Of a stretch of 64,000 bases of DNA, positions 47,950-57,603 are shown piece by piece. Origin of the DNA: Hondaea fermentalgiana (taxonomy: Eukaryota; Sar; Bigyra; Thraustochytrida; Thraustochytriidae). The stretch lies in contig NPFB01000008.1 in the NCBI GenBank assembly GCA_014084085.1, forward strand, positions 439,246 through 503,245, given 5' to 3'. A model generated the notes under the pieces. The model saw only the letters and a list, made by a program, of their open reading frames with translations. It ran no database searches and was not told the origin of the DNA. Every line of letters begins with the position of its first letter. Position 1 is the first letter of the stretch. The position numbers and the translations under genes were made by a program.

Positions 47950-50612
47950 CTTGACTTGACTTGACTGTTTACTGATCTGTTGGTCGAGTGTTTGCAATTT
48001 CGATTTGCACGTCGTCAGTCCTCTGGATTTTCTCTCTCTGTCTTGTCAGACGATCCTCCTTCAATCCTTCCTTCCTTTTCCTTGCATTCGCCGTATGTTG
48101 CTCGTGCGGTCCGTCCGTCCCCCGCTCGCCCTCTCCTCTCTTCCTGCCTTCCTCTCCCTCCTCTGCGCACTCCTTTGTTCTCGCCGCAGCGCGCCGTCAT
48201 GCAGCGCAATCCGGTAGGCTCGACTGGGAAGACGCAGATTTCCATGCTACCACCTCTACTACAACCGCTACTACTCTTTTCGCATGCTTTGTGCTTGCTA
48301 GCTTGCTTGCTGCATACAACACAGGGCGGACTCGCAGGGATGAGACATGGAATGCAAAATGCAGCACAAGGGAATGCAACACCTTGGTCCCAGGACCGCA
48401 CGCCGCCCCGGAAAGCTCTCCGAAAACACGAAGGTAATGCTCCAAAGTAAAAGTGGTAGTGTAAGGTACTTGGGTAGCAGGCATGGTCTTCGTTCCCCGA
48501 ACAGGCATCTCTGCTGATTCATTCAATCTCGGCCGAGAATACCGTCATTCTCCTTCCACCTCTCCCTCCTCAACCGCCCTTCGCGGCCACGCAAGGACAC
48601 AGCCCAACGCAAAGACGCAGCCCTGCGCAGACGCCACACACAGGACGAACGCGACACATCGTAAGCGACGCCTTGCAAATCCTGGACGCGCACAGGCTCC
48701 TTCTTCCTTCCTTGCTCTCTTGCCATTCCGCACTTGCGCGAGCCATTCTCCACTATGCCATCCCTGCATTCTCCATTTTCCCTCCGCCCATTCTCCACTT
48801 GTGTCTTGCAATTGCAATCCTGGCGCGCCGATTTTGAAACCTGCCTTTCCTCGCGCTGTCGCCTGCCTGCTCGCGCTGCTCTGCTCTGCTCTGCTCTGCC
48901 ATGGTCTGCGCCGCGCTGCGCTGCGCTGCGCTCTGCCGCGCCGCGCTCTGCTCCGCCGCGCCGCGCTGCGCCGCGCGCTGCCGCGCTCGCTCCGCGCGAT
49001 ACGTACCTCGGTGCGTGCTCGAAGGGACTCGGCTCTGCCTTGCGGACTGAGTTCGGGTACTGCTCCCTGCCGGCGCCGCCCGCCCCCGCGCCCGCCAAGT
49101 GGGTTATAGCGCCCCCCGCAAGTGCGCGCCGCCGCGCCCGCAAGTGCAGAATGGCCTCCGCGCCCACTTGCGCGCCGCGCCGCAAGTCCGCTATCCGCCC
49201 GGCGAAACCCAACCCCGCCCGTAGCCTGATTCCGCTCCTTGGTTTACCCGAGTGGACGCCTGGACCCGGTCTCTTTGCAAAGGTGCGCTCCGAGCCGCGC
49301 AACGCAAACATTGCCGTAGTGTGTATGTGAGTGCAGTGTGGGCCACCCACTGCACTGACCTCTACATCCGATCAAAAATATGTGGCGCTGATCAGTGGAG
49401 GAAAGAGGAAGGCTTACGGGTTCTGTTTCCGGTGTAATGCGCAGGCTTCAGATGAAAGAAGGTTTCTCGCAGTGCACGGCACATACAGGTCTCCTATCGT
49501 GGTCCATGCTTCCTCGTAGCAAGGGGCTCATCGGAGGACCCGCGCAGCACGATAACACCCCCATACCGTACTGTCTCTGCAAAGAGAGAAAGCAAGATGG
49601 AAACGACAGAAAGGAAAAAATGAAAGCAGCTGCAGCAGCGCGCAAGAGATCACTCACATGTCAGTCATCCCGCCCCCTCGCTCCTCATCCTCTTTCCCCG
49701 CTCGATCCGCTCTGCGCAGGCGCTGCAGGCTCCTCCGCCGAGCCGCTCCCCCGAGCTCCGCAGCGGCCTGGACCGCCGTGGCTCGGTCGCGCCCGCGCGT
49801 CCCATGCGCATTCTACATCCCGCATACGGCGTGCCAGACACATCCGCTCGCCAAGACGACATTATACATCACCCCCGCCCAATCTACGTGCATCCATTCC
49901 ATGCGTCCATCCGCTGTCATGTCACGTCATGCCGCGCCTCGCCGCGCCGCTCTCCGAGTCCTGGTCGCGCAGCCGCCTGCCGCCCGCGCGAAGTCCGCCC
50001 CGCGCGGCCGCGCGAAGTCGGACTCGAGCCGCACGGAGGCGACGCTATCGCGCGTGGATGTTGGCGCTCTCGGGGCGGTAGAAGGGGGACGAGGACGAGG
50101 AGAAGGAGGCGCTGCAGCTGCAGCAGCAGCAGCTGCAGCTGCTCGAGCGCGTGCTCGAGGTCGCTGCGCTCTGTCGGAACTCGCGATGGACGGACGGACC
50201 GGACCGGCCGCGGCCCCGGGAGGACTGAGGATTGCGGATGGCGACAGAATGATGGGGATGAGGAGGAGGAGGATGCGAATGATGGGGACGGCGAGGAGGA
50301 AGAGCATGGTGAGCACGGCAGCGGGGGTGGGCAGATGACGGCAGGGGCCGACGTAGAGACGCGCCGCAAGAGGGAGTCTTGCAGCTCCGGGTGGCAGGGT
50401 GGGAGGGAGGGAGGGGCGCAGACGACTTCGGCGAGAAGTAGAGTCGTGGACCCTAAGAACGGAGCTGCTTGCGCGCTGGCCACAGACAAAGGTTAAAGCT
50501 TAGCAAGCACGTCGGATGCAAAAAATAAATCCGCGCGGCGTTGAGAGCGCTGTGCTCACGAGTCGCCTCGACAACATTTCTTTTTTTCTTTTTTTCCTCT
50601 CTTTACGTCAAG
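47950..50612. other. 2.7-kb GC-rich region with no recognisable gene
   Basis: No frame here carries a domain. Contents: a C/T-rich stretch (48020-48180) just upstream of the fumarate reductase, GCTTGC repeats near 48295-48312, several copies of CAAGTG-(N)2-GAATGG (48723-48801 in reverse orientation, 49141-49154 forward), CTCTG and CTGCG repeats at about 48878-48985, and GCAGCTGCAG repeats at about 50113-50142. It should contain the promoter of the reductase and the 3' UTR of the LRR gene. A poorly conserved gene cannot be excluded. Confidence 0.4.
48723..48801 (-). repeat. Cluster of CAAGTGGAGAATGG-type motifs
   Basis: On the minus strand, four spaced copies occur: CAAGTGCGGAATGG (48723-48736), ATAGTGGAGAATGG (48743-48756), AAAATGGAGAATGC (48766-48779) and the exact CAAGTGGAGAATGG (48788-48801). 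The exact 14-mer also occurs at 1200-1213 and 1221-1234. Confidence 0.85.
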
Positions 50613-53600
50613 CTAATCACCGCGATCTTGCTCGAGCTGACTTGCGAAGTGGAGCGCATCCTCGTAGGCAGCGCGCGCCTTCTTGGTCCTATTCATGGTC
50701 TGGAACGTCGACGCCCGACTCATGAGCGACATGTGCAGCCAGTTGCCGAGGTTGCGCTTGCGCAAAGAACGGTCTTGCGCCTTCTCGTACTGTACAAAGA
50801 GGACGTCCGCAGCGTCCTGGAACTTGACAACAGCCTCGCCAACGCGCTCCAAATCGCGGAGGACCAGACCCCAGCGGTACTGCGCCTGACCGAGCGCCGA
50901 CCACGGCGATATCCGAGCAATTACCGCTTTCTCGTCATCGTCGTCATCCCGCCGCCCCTGCGTCATGATTTGCGAGACCGTCTCTTGATACGAGGCGAGA
51001 GCGTCCTCGAGGTTCAAGAGTTTCTCCTGGGCCATAGACTTGGCGAGCCACGCCTCGGTATCGTACATGTCAAAGTCTAACGCAGCAGACGCATTGTCGA
51101 GGGCGGCGCGATAGTGGCCCATTTGCAATAGGCAAAACGCACGTACGCGCTGCGCCGGTGCATATGCCGGACGTAGCTCGAGACTACGGTTGAGGTCTTG
51201 CAGTGCACCTTTTATGTCGTTGAGTCCCTTGAAACGAGCGAGACCACGGTAATAAAGTAGCGCCGCGCCAGGTTGGTCGAGCTGAAGGATACTTTGCGAG
51301 AGGTCCGATTCGGCCTCAGCGTAATGCTCGAGTGAAATCTGCGTCATGGCGCGTTTCTGCGCAACCTCGAGGAAAAGGGGCGAGGATTGCTCGATACCGT
51401 CGTCCATCACTTGGTTGAGGATCTCCAGTGCGCGTCGAGGCTCCCCCTCGGACTGAAGCAATGCTGCTTGATTTAAAAGCGCGCGACGCTCCGCATCCGG
51501 GTCGTATATCTTCTGGATTGGGTTGAAGTTCGCGTGCCAATTCAGCAGCCGAGGGTTGGCGGCCAACATATCCGGCCGCGCAGTGAGCAAATTGTGATTG
51601 AGAGATATGAATCGCAGTGCAGGCAGCTCTGCCAGGAATGCCGGGAGTTCGCGCAGACGATTCCTTTCCAGGTCCAGGTGCTCCAGCGTGTCGCTTGAAT
51701 GAGCAAGCTCCTCTGGCAGACTCCCCAGCTGGTTCCTCGCGAGACAAAGTCGACGCAGCTTCAGACTAGCGAACAGCTTCCCAGGGACCGACGCAAGCTC
51801 GTTCCCCGCAAAATCAACCTGTCTCAGCATGCTGGATTCACTGACCAAGTTATTATTGGGTGGAGAAACTGTTCGAATCGCATTGTCCGAAACATCGAAC
51901 CGGACAAGACAGGCACTCTCCGGCAGGAGCAGGTTCGCGCTCAGAGTACGAATCTTGTTCCCATCGAGCAGGCATATGCGAAGATTAGGCGGGAGCGCTT
52001 CAATGCTTTCAAGTTCATTTTTTCCAGCGTCGAGGACGTGCAAACTCTCGAGGGCACTCAATGTGGCAGGTAACCGGGGACGAATGCGATTGCTTCGTAC
52101 GTAAAGGTGGCGCAATGCCCCCGGCTTGAAGAGCGTAGGTGGCAACGATTTGAGACGATTCTTTGCACAGTTGACTGTTCTCAGTTTGGGCGTCGCCCAC
52201 TCGGCAGGTAGAGCCTCGAGCTCGTTTTCACTCACATCAAGATTCTCAAGCTCTGCGAGACGTCCGAGACCTTCGGGCAGTTGCACAAGATTATTTTGCG
52301 CGCAACGCAAGACTCGAAGACTCGAGAGCTTGACAATATCCGACGGTAGATACTCGAGACTATTGTTGCTCATATCCAGCACACAAAGATTCGGACAATT
52401 GGCAAAGAATCGGTCCGGCAAGCTCGTGAGCTGATTTTTTGCGAGGTCGAGGTGCCGCAGCTTGCCAAGATGTTCGAAATTTTTCACCGTGACGCCCAAC
52501 AGTCGATTCGCTCGAAGTGTCAGCACCTCAAGACTTTTCAGCGTTCCAATCTCGTCGGGGAGCTCATCGAAAAGGTTACTGTCGAGACGGAGTACCCGCA
52601 AAGCTTGCATGGTTTCGATGCCAATTTCCCAAATGTTCATCTCACGAAGCACAGTCATATTTCCCTTTTCGCGCGAAATCTCGCGAAGTCGATTGTACCG
52701 CAAGTCCAAGGTGTCCAGCGAAGTGAGATACCATGTTTGTACGGGAATTTTGACGAGTTCGTTGGCGTCGAGCGCGAGTTCTGCAAGGTTTTCTTGCATC
52801 GTCTTAATGGCTGGATTGAGTTTCTCCAGTCGATTTCCGCTCAACACGAGTCTCTTCAAACGCTTCGAAAGTCTCTTGTTGGAAAAGATCTCCTCGGGTA
52901 TGTCCGAAATTTCCAAGTGCGAAAGATTCAACAAGTTGGTCTGCTTGTTTTTACGAAAACGTTTCAGACGCACCTTGGCTTCAAATTCGCCACGTTCTCG
53001 CTCAGAGGCACCTGCAAGCTCCGCAAGCACCTGAAGATGATGCATGCGCTGTCGCTCGCGCTTGCGGCGCTTCCGCTTCGAGTACTCTGCCGCCTCTTCC
53101 TCGTCGCTACTAATATAAATACTCTCCGAGTCAGAACTGGTAAACGAGGCCTGATCCGAGGCTACCTCGCCATCGCCATCGACCATCAGTGCCTCCGGGG
53201 GACCGGAAGAAGCGTCTGAATCGCTTTTGGGCGACGAAGACGCCGCAGACTTATTCTCAGCAGCTTCGTCGTTGTCGTCGTCGTTGTTGTCTCCAATGTT
53301 AAGATTGGCTTGAGAGAACTTCTTTTGGAGCTTGCTCAAGCGCGCTTGGCGCTTCTTCTCTTCCAAGGCCTCACGTTCCTTTTCCTCGGGTGTTTTGCGA
53401 AAATCAACATTGGGAGGTTCCCACTGTGTTTCATCCGTCTTGGTGTTATGGAAAAAGTACGTCCCATCGTCAGGATCCTGCACTTCGCGCCAGTCGGGCC
53501 CAAGCATTTCGTCGCGAAGTTCAAGAGCATTTGCGAGACGCTCGAGGATAGCAGGACGTGCCCAGGTGCTCTCGTTAGTGGCCGCGTTGACAAAGTAGGA

Positions 53601-53963
53601 AACGGGCGTCGACGAAGATTCGTCGGGGACCTCCTGCCAATCCTTTGCAAGACTACGGTACGCCATGACAGCGTCATGTGGAGAGGCAAACTTGTCGGTG
53701 ATCTCATCAAAGGGTTCGCCTCCTAAAAGTTTGGGCGCTTCCCACGACACGTCGCCCGTATGAACATTGTGGAAAAAGTAGGCGCCGCTTGCCTCATCAA
53801 AGACCTGCTCGTACACGGATCGAGCCAAAAGTCTCAAGCGACGCCTTGCTGCTCGCGTCCGAAAGAGGCCCTGGACTTTTTGCGCAGCCTCTTCTTCGGT
53901 GAGCGGTTTGCGAACCTTTTGCTTTTCGCGTCTCCGTCGGACCTTGGCGGCACGCTTCTTCAT
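50613..53963 (-). CDS. IQ-WW-LRR-TPR scaffold protein
   Basis: The 1116-residue protein strings together interaction modules. A basic N-terminus and an IQ-like motif (VQGLFRTRAARRRL, about 28-42) suggest calmodulin binding. Three WW domains follow (about 50-80, 105-135, 155-185), e.g. GAYFFHNVHTGDVSWEAP and GTYFFHNTKTDETQWEPP, which bind proline-rich ligands. After an acidic linker come about 16 leucine-rich repeats (about 340-800; LRVLRLDSNLFDELPDEIGTLKSLEVL, LENLDVSENELEALP). TPR repeats occupy the C-terminal part (about 830-1110), ending ASQLEQDRGD. I know no named family with this order and assign no function. ATG at 53963 is the first Met; TAG at 50615-50613. It diverges from the coiled-coil gene at 54323. 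Confidence 0.85.
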   Translation of the reverse strand: MKKRAAKVRRRREKQKVRKPLTEEEAAQKVQGLFRTRAARRRLRLLARSVYEQVFDEASGAYFFHNVHTGDVSWEAPKLLGGEPFDEITDKFASPHDAVMAYRSLAKDWQEVPDESSSTPVSYFVNAATNESTWARPAILERLANALELRDEMLGPDWREVQDPDDGTYFFHNTKTDETQWEPPNVDFRKTPEEKEREALEEKKRQARLSKLQKKFSQANLNIGDNNDDDNDEAAENKSAASSSPKSDSDASSGPPEALMVDGDGEVASDQASFTSSDSESIYISSDEEEAAEYSKRKRRKRERQRMHHLQVLAELAGASERERGEFEAKVRLKRFRKNKQTNLLNLSHLEISDIPEEIFSNKRLSKRLKRLVLSGNRLEKLNPAIKTMQENLAELALDANELVKIPVQTWYLTSLDTLDLRYNRLREISREKGNMTVLREMNIWEIGIETMQALRVLRLDSNLFDELPDEIGTLKSLEVLTLRANRLLGVTVKNFEHLGKLRHLDLAKNQLTSLPDRFFANCPNLCVLDMSNNSLEYLPSDIVKLSSLRVLRCAQNNLVQLPEGLGRLAELENLDVSENELEALPAEWATPKLRTVNCAKNRLKSLPPTLFKPGALRHLYVRSNRIRPRLPATLSALESLHVLDAGKNELESIEALPPNLRICLLDGNKIRTLSANLLLPESACLVRFDVSDNAIRTVSPPNNNLVSESSMLRQVDFAGNELASVPGKLFASLKLRRLCLARNQLGSLPEELAHSSDTLEHLDLERNRLRELPAFLAELPALRFISLNHNLLTARPDMLAANPRLLNWHANFNPIQKIYDPDAERRALLNQAALLQSEGEPRRALEILNQVMDDGIEQSSPLFLEVAQKRAMTQISLEHYAEAESDLSQSILQLDQPGAALLYYRGLARFKGLNDIKGALQDLNRSLELRPAYAPAQRVRAFCLLQMGHYRAALDNASAALDFDMYDTEAWLAKSMAQEKLLNLEDALASYQETVSQIMTQGRRDDDDDEKAVIARISPWSALGQAQYRWGLVLRDLERVGEAVVKFQDAADVLFVQYEKAQDRSLRKRNLGNWLHMSLMSRASTFQTMNRTKKARAAYEDALHFASQLEQDRGD

Positions 53964-54322
53964 CGTTTCCGGTCGCCTCCGCGTCCGCCTGCGACGACGG
54001 CGCTAGTCCGAGTCCTCGATTCCGGTTCTGACCGGCGCTGCTCCCTCCTTGCGAGTATTCGGGTCGGGTGGTGCTTGGCCCAAATCGATCGAGCCCAGCC
54101 AGACTCTGCACGGACCCCGGGCGGCTCAGAGAAAACTGTAACGGCTAGGCTACTTTACTAGTAGGCCTATACATGTTTGAGGCGGTTATAACGACCACTC
54201 GGTAGCGCGACTCGGTCGGCCGCGTGAGCAAGCGTGAGCAGAGCTGCAACTGCCGGCGCACGGCGACGCGTGAGGGGGTGAAGGGCTCGAGACCCAAAGT
54301 ACGCGGACTCGCAGGAGACGAG
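53964..54322. promoter_or_regulatory. Divergent promoter region, LRR scaffold / coiled-coil gene
   Basis: This 359-bp gap between two divergent starts contains TAGGCCTA at 54162-54169 next to GGCTAGGCTACTTTACTAG. The compact spacing implies back-to-back promoters (inference). No gene was recognised. Confidence 0.5.
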
Positions 54323-55945
54323 ATGGACGGCGGCGCAGAGGAGATTGTGCTGTGCGACGTGTCGAACACGACGGCAGCGCCCAAGCGCAACAGCTTGGGC
54401 AGAAAGGGCGATGCCGGCTCGATGCCCTCGCGGAGGTCCAGCTTTGGCAAGAGCGGGCCCAAGAAGAAGAAGCAGCAGCATCAGCAGCAGGGACCGACGC
54501 TGCAGAGATTTTCGGTAAAGATCGATGGGCGTGCATACCACGTGCGAATCTTCGAGAAAACGGACGGCCTGTTGTACGCGAGCTTTTTTGACCAGGAAGC
54601 AGGCAAGGTGGTTCGCATCAAACGCTTGCAGCGTCAATGGCTCGAGAATCTTGACCAGGATACGCGTACAAATCTGCTGACATCTTCCTTTTTCCGCGAA
54701 AATGCCGCCTCGCTTCTTCATGCCACTGTAAAGCGCGCCGCACCGTCGGCCAATCAGGCCTCTTCATCAGTCTCATCGTCAACACCTACCTCAGCCTCGG
54801 CTCCGCGACGCGCACCGCCGCCCGTGCCCCCGCCCGAGGAAAAAGAAAAAGAAGAGAAAAAAGAAGTGGTCATGGTGTCTCATGGAACGCAGACAATGAG
54901 TCTGATGATGAATGGGAGCCCTGAAATGGCCCAGCTGAAAATGGAGTTGATGGATCAACGCGAGATCTCTGAGCGACTTGCCCGGGAGCGAGACGAGTGG
55001 AGAGAAAAACACGACCGACTCAATGAGGACCTGACCGTGATTGAGCAAGAATACCCAGCGGCGCTTGAGACGCGGAGTCGAGAACTCGAAGAGCTCGCAC
55101 GTGAGCTAACGAATGTTCAACACCAGCTTAACGTGTACAAGAATCAGGCCGAGCAGTATTCGAGATCCGAGCAAGAGGCGCGCGACCGCGTCGAGGTGCT
55201 TGAGCGGACCCTTGAGGACGAGCGCGCGCGTAGCGAACGCATGGGCGAGGACGTGCGTGCGGCGCGGCAAAAGCTTGTTGATATGGACGAGGAGCATCGC
55301 GGGACGATCAAGGATCTGTCCACGAGTCTCGAAGAGATGACAGAGTCATACAATGCTCACAAAGAGTACGGTGCCACACTCAAGGCCAAAATCCTGGAGG
55401 TCCGCGGACAAGCTGAATCTCAAGTGGAGGCGCTCGACGCAGAGAAGAATCAAGTACAGCTCGAGCTCGAAAAGGAGCGTGAACGCGTCAAGATGGGGGA
55501 GCGAAAACTGCGCGAGCTAGGCGCAGAACTCCAAGATGCACGCGAAGAGGGCGCCAACGCGCAGAGCGAGTTTGTTGCCCTTGGCCACGAGTGCGCTCAG
55601 GCGCGTAACAGATGCAAGGAGCTCGAAGACGAGGTCGAGGCGCTCCGAGAGTTTGCTATTGCTCATCAGAATGAAGCAGACCATGCTCGAGGCGAGATCG
55701 AGGCGCAGCGCTCTGTCTACGAGGAGCAACGCCAGAACCTCATTCGATCCCATCGCAACGAAATCAAGGATCTCAAGGTCAAGCTTTTCGATGCCGCAGA
55801 CGCCAGTGATGCCAAGGCCAAGGAGGTGCAGGAGCTTTCTGGATATGTGAACGAGATTCTCGCGCAACAGGAAACATATGAGGCCATTATGTGCGACAAC
55901 TGCAAGGCCAGAGCCGCGTCTTCGGCCGCGAGCGCAATGACGTAA
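54323..55945 (+). CDS. Coiled-coil protein of unknown function, 540 residues
   Basis: I do not recognise this family. ATG at 54323 starts MDGGAEEIVLCDVSNTT; the open frame upstream has no ATG. Residues about 60-145 look like a small globular domain (FSVKIDGRAYHVRIFEKTDG, LYASFFDQEAGKVVRIKRLQ, ending TSSFFRENAASLLHATV). A Pro/Ser/Ala-rich linker follows (about 148-190). From about 205 to 520 the protein is a continuous coiled coil (MAQLKMELMDQREISERLAR, RELEELARELTNVQHQLNVY). The end has a conserved-looking CDNCKARA. A cytoskeletal or ciliary scaffold role is plausible but not shown. It converges with the small membrane protein gene. Confidence 0.7.
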   Translation: MDGGAEEIVLCDVSNTTAAPKRNSLGRKGDAGSMPSRRSSFGKSGPKKKKQQHQQQGPTLQRFSVKIDGRAYHVRIFEKTDGLLYASFFDQEAGKVVRIKRLQRQWLENLDQDTRTNLLTSSFFRENAASLLHATVKRAAPSANQASSSVSSSTPTSASAPRRAPPPVPPPEEKEKEEKKEVVMVSHGTQTMSLMMNGSPEMAQLKMELMDQREISERLARERDEWREKHDRLNEDLTVIEQEYPAALETRSRELEELARELTNVQHQLNVYKNQAEQYSRSEQEARDRVEVLERTLEDERARSERMGEDVRAARQKLVDMDEEHRGTIKDLSTSLEEMTESYNAHKEYGATLKAKILEVRGQAESQVEALDAEKNQVQLELEKERERVKMGERKLRELGAELQDAREEGANAQSEFVALGHECAQARNRCKELEDEVEALREFAIAHQNEADHARGEIEAQRSVYEEQRQNLIRSHRNEIKDLKVKLFDAADASDAKAKEVQELSGYVNEILAQQETYEAIMCDNCKARAASSAASAMT

Positions 55946-56196
55946 TCTGATCTTTTGTTTGTATGAGTGTCGGTCCGAAAAAGCTGATACGGAGAGAGAT
56001 TGTTTCTACTCGCTTTTCATTCTTATTTGCCTTCATCGCAAGCAATCTGTTGTTCAAAAATACGTGGTACATAAATAGAATATTGATTATTTGTGTGTGC
56101 GCGTGTTTTCCACTTTTGGCAGGGTGTCAAGAGATGCGCTTGGGTCGTTCTTGTTCCTGATCTTCGTTGCCATTGCAATGAACTCCTTCTTTTTTC

Positions 56197-56787
56197 TTAC
56201 TGGCAGCTAAGAACGTACGAAAGGTTCGTAATCGCGCCGAAGACCGCACCAAATGCTCCTGCAAGCGAAGTCAGAAGTACTGAGCCTGCAGTCATTCCTC
56301 CACCAACCCAGCTGCCAAAGTACGCAAGTGCGTGAGAACTTGCTGCAGCACCGTTGAGCTTTCCACCAGCAAGCTTTCCCGCAATAGGACCGGCAAAGAG
56401 AGCAGTCGGGATCGCGAGAAGGGCACCAACAAGAACGCCGAAAAACATAGCTCGCCATGTGAGACGCTTTTTGATGGAGAATACCTTGCAGCCGTTCTTG
56501 GTGAGCATAACCTCGCCCTTGCCAGCGTCTACTGTACGATATTCCGCGCCGTCCAAGTCAAGGCGATTAAGTAGCTCTTCCCCCATGCGCACGCCGCCGC
56601 GCGTCACGTTCATGGTAAACTTGTTGTCACTTTCATCCCAATCCCACCCATACGGGGCCAGCGTGTCCTTTATTTCCTCCCATCCGAGCGCGTTGAGGTC
56701 ATACCCGCTGGTAAGCGTCGCGCGGTTGAAGAGCAGGACAACCAGAAAGGTCCCGACAATTCGGGCATTCGAGAGCAGGCCGCGCAT
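56197..56787 (-). CDS. Small membrane protein of unknown function, 196 residues
   Basis: The ATG at 56787-56785 starts a likely signal peptide (about 1-27, IVGTFLVVLLFNRATLTSG). A soluble part of about 85 residues follows (YDLNALGWEEIKDTLAPYGWDWDESDNKFTMN), including one N-glycosylation sequon NVT. Then come Ala/Gly-rich hydrophobic helices: WRAMFFGVLVGALLAIPTALFAGPIAG and YFGSWVGGGMTAGSVLLTSLAGAFGAVFGAI, the second long enough for two passes. TAA is at 56199-56197. I recognise no family. A secretory-pathway membrane location is predicted from sequence only. Confidence 0.7.
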   Translation of the reverse strand: MRGLLSNARIVGTFLVVLLFNRATLTSGYDLNALGWEEIKDTLAPYGWDWDESDNKFTMNVTRGGVRMGEELLNRLDLDGAEYRTVDAGKGEVMLTKNGCKVFSIKKRLTWRAMFFGVLVGALLAIPTALFAGPIAGKLAGGKLNGAAASSHALAYFGSWVGGGMTAGSVLLTSLAGAFGAVFGAITNLSYVLSCQ

Positions 56788-56794
56788 TTTCTTC

Positions 56795-56826
<32 letters not shown>

Positions 56827-57603
56827 TAAGCACTGCAAAGCGAGGTCTGGCGAGGAAGCTGCTAGGCGACCAGTCTCAGGCGGAAGTTATCTGCTTTGTT
56901 CGTTGCGTTTCGGGTCTGCAGCTCGGCCGCCGCGTGAAGCCCGCTCGGCCTCCTCGGAACTTGCTTTCTTTCTGCACGCTGTCTTCTCCCTCTCGAGCTC
57001 CAAGTCCGAAACCCACCCTACAGAGCAGCCAGAAGCAGCGCGGACTTTGAAACGTCCCCTCTCCCCCCTCCTTGCCTTGCCTCATCTTCAAGTTGCCTTG
57101 CCTTGTCCAAGAGCGCGACGCGAGGCACAGCGCCTTGGCTTCATCCGGACCATGACGCTCTGCGAGAACGCGTGGGGCCGCAGCTGCGGGGACTCGAGAT
57201 ACTCCGTCTCCGTCTTTTTCTTTTCTTCACCGTTCGGCTGTTGTTGTATTGTTATACCACCCCCAACACCCGGGTGATTGCGCCGTGCAGATAGATGGTG
57301 GCTAGCTGGCTAGTTAGCTGGACGTGGCTGCTGCACTGGCTGGCAGCAAGGTGGAGATCGAGATGAGTCAATGAAAATATTTCTGGGATTATGTGATTTC
57401 CGTGGGGGCCGTGGATGACAAAGCAAAGCAAAGCTAAGCAAAGCCTAGCTTCCATTCGTCCATTCATTCTTGGGACAAAGAATAGTATACTTGCAGCTGC
57501 AGCTGGAGAAACACGTCGAGTGACCCTGCGGCAGTCGCAGGTAGGTGAAACTCTCTTGTCCCGAGATGGCGCTTTTGCTGAAAAGATTGCTTGGATTCTG
57601 TTA
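56788..57603. promoter_or_regulatory. Intergenic region with CTT repeat
   Basis: About 815 bp between two minus-strand genes. A perfect (CTT)10 tract at 56797-56826 lies 10 bp upstream of the small membrane protein ATG and reads GAA repeats on its sense strand. The rest, including AAGCAAAGC repeats at about 57419-57443, shows no gene and should include the TCP11 3' UTR. Confidence 0.5.

Noticed and set aside
45874..47964. Plus-strand open frame of about 700 codons
   Set aside because: It is the exact antisense of the fumarate reductase gene, and its Gly/Val/Leu/Glu-rich composition is what reversed GC-rich codons give.
48523..50496. Several 150-270-codon frames on both strands
   Set aside because: They overlap one another, are Arg/Ala/Ser/Pro-rich and track the CTGCG and GCAGCT repeats; none shows a domain or convincing start.
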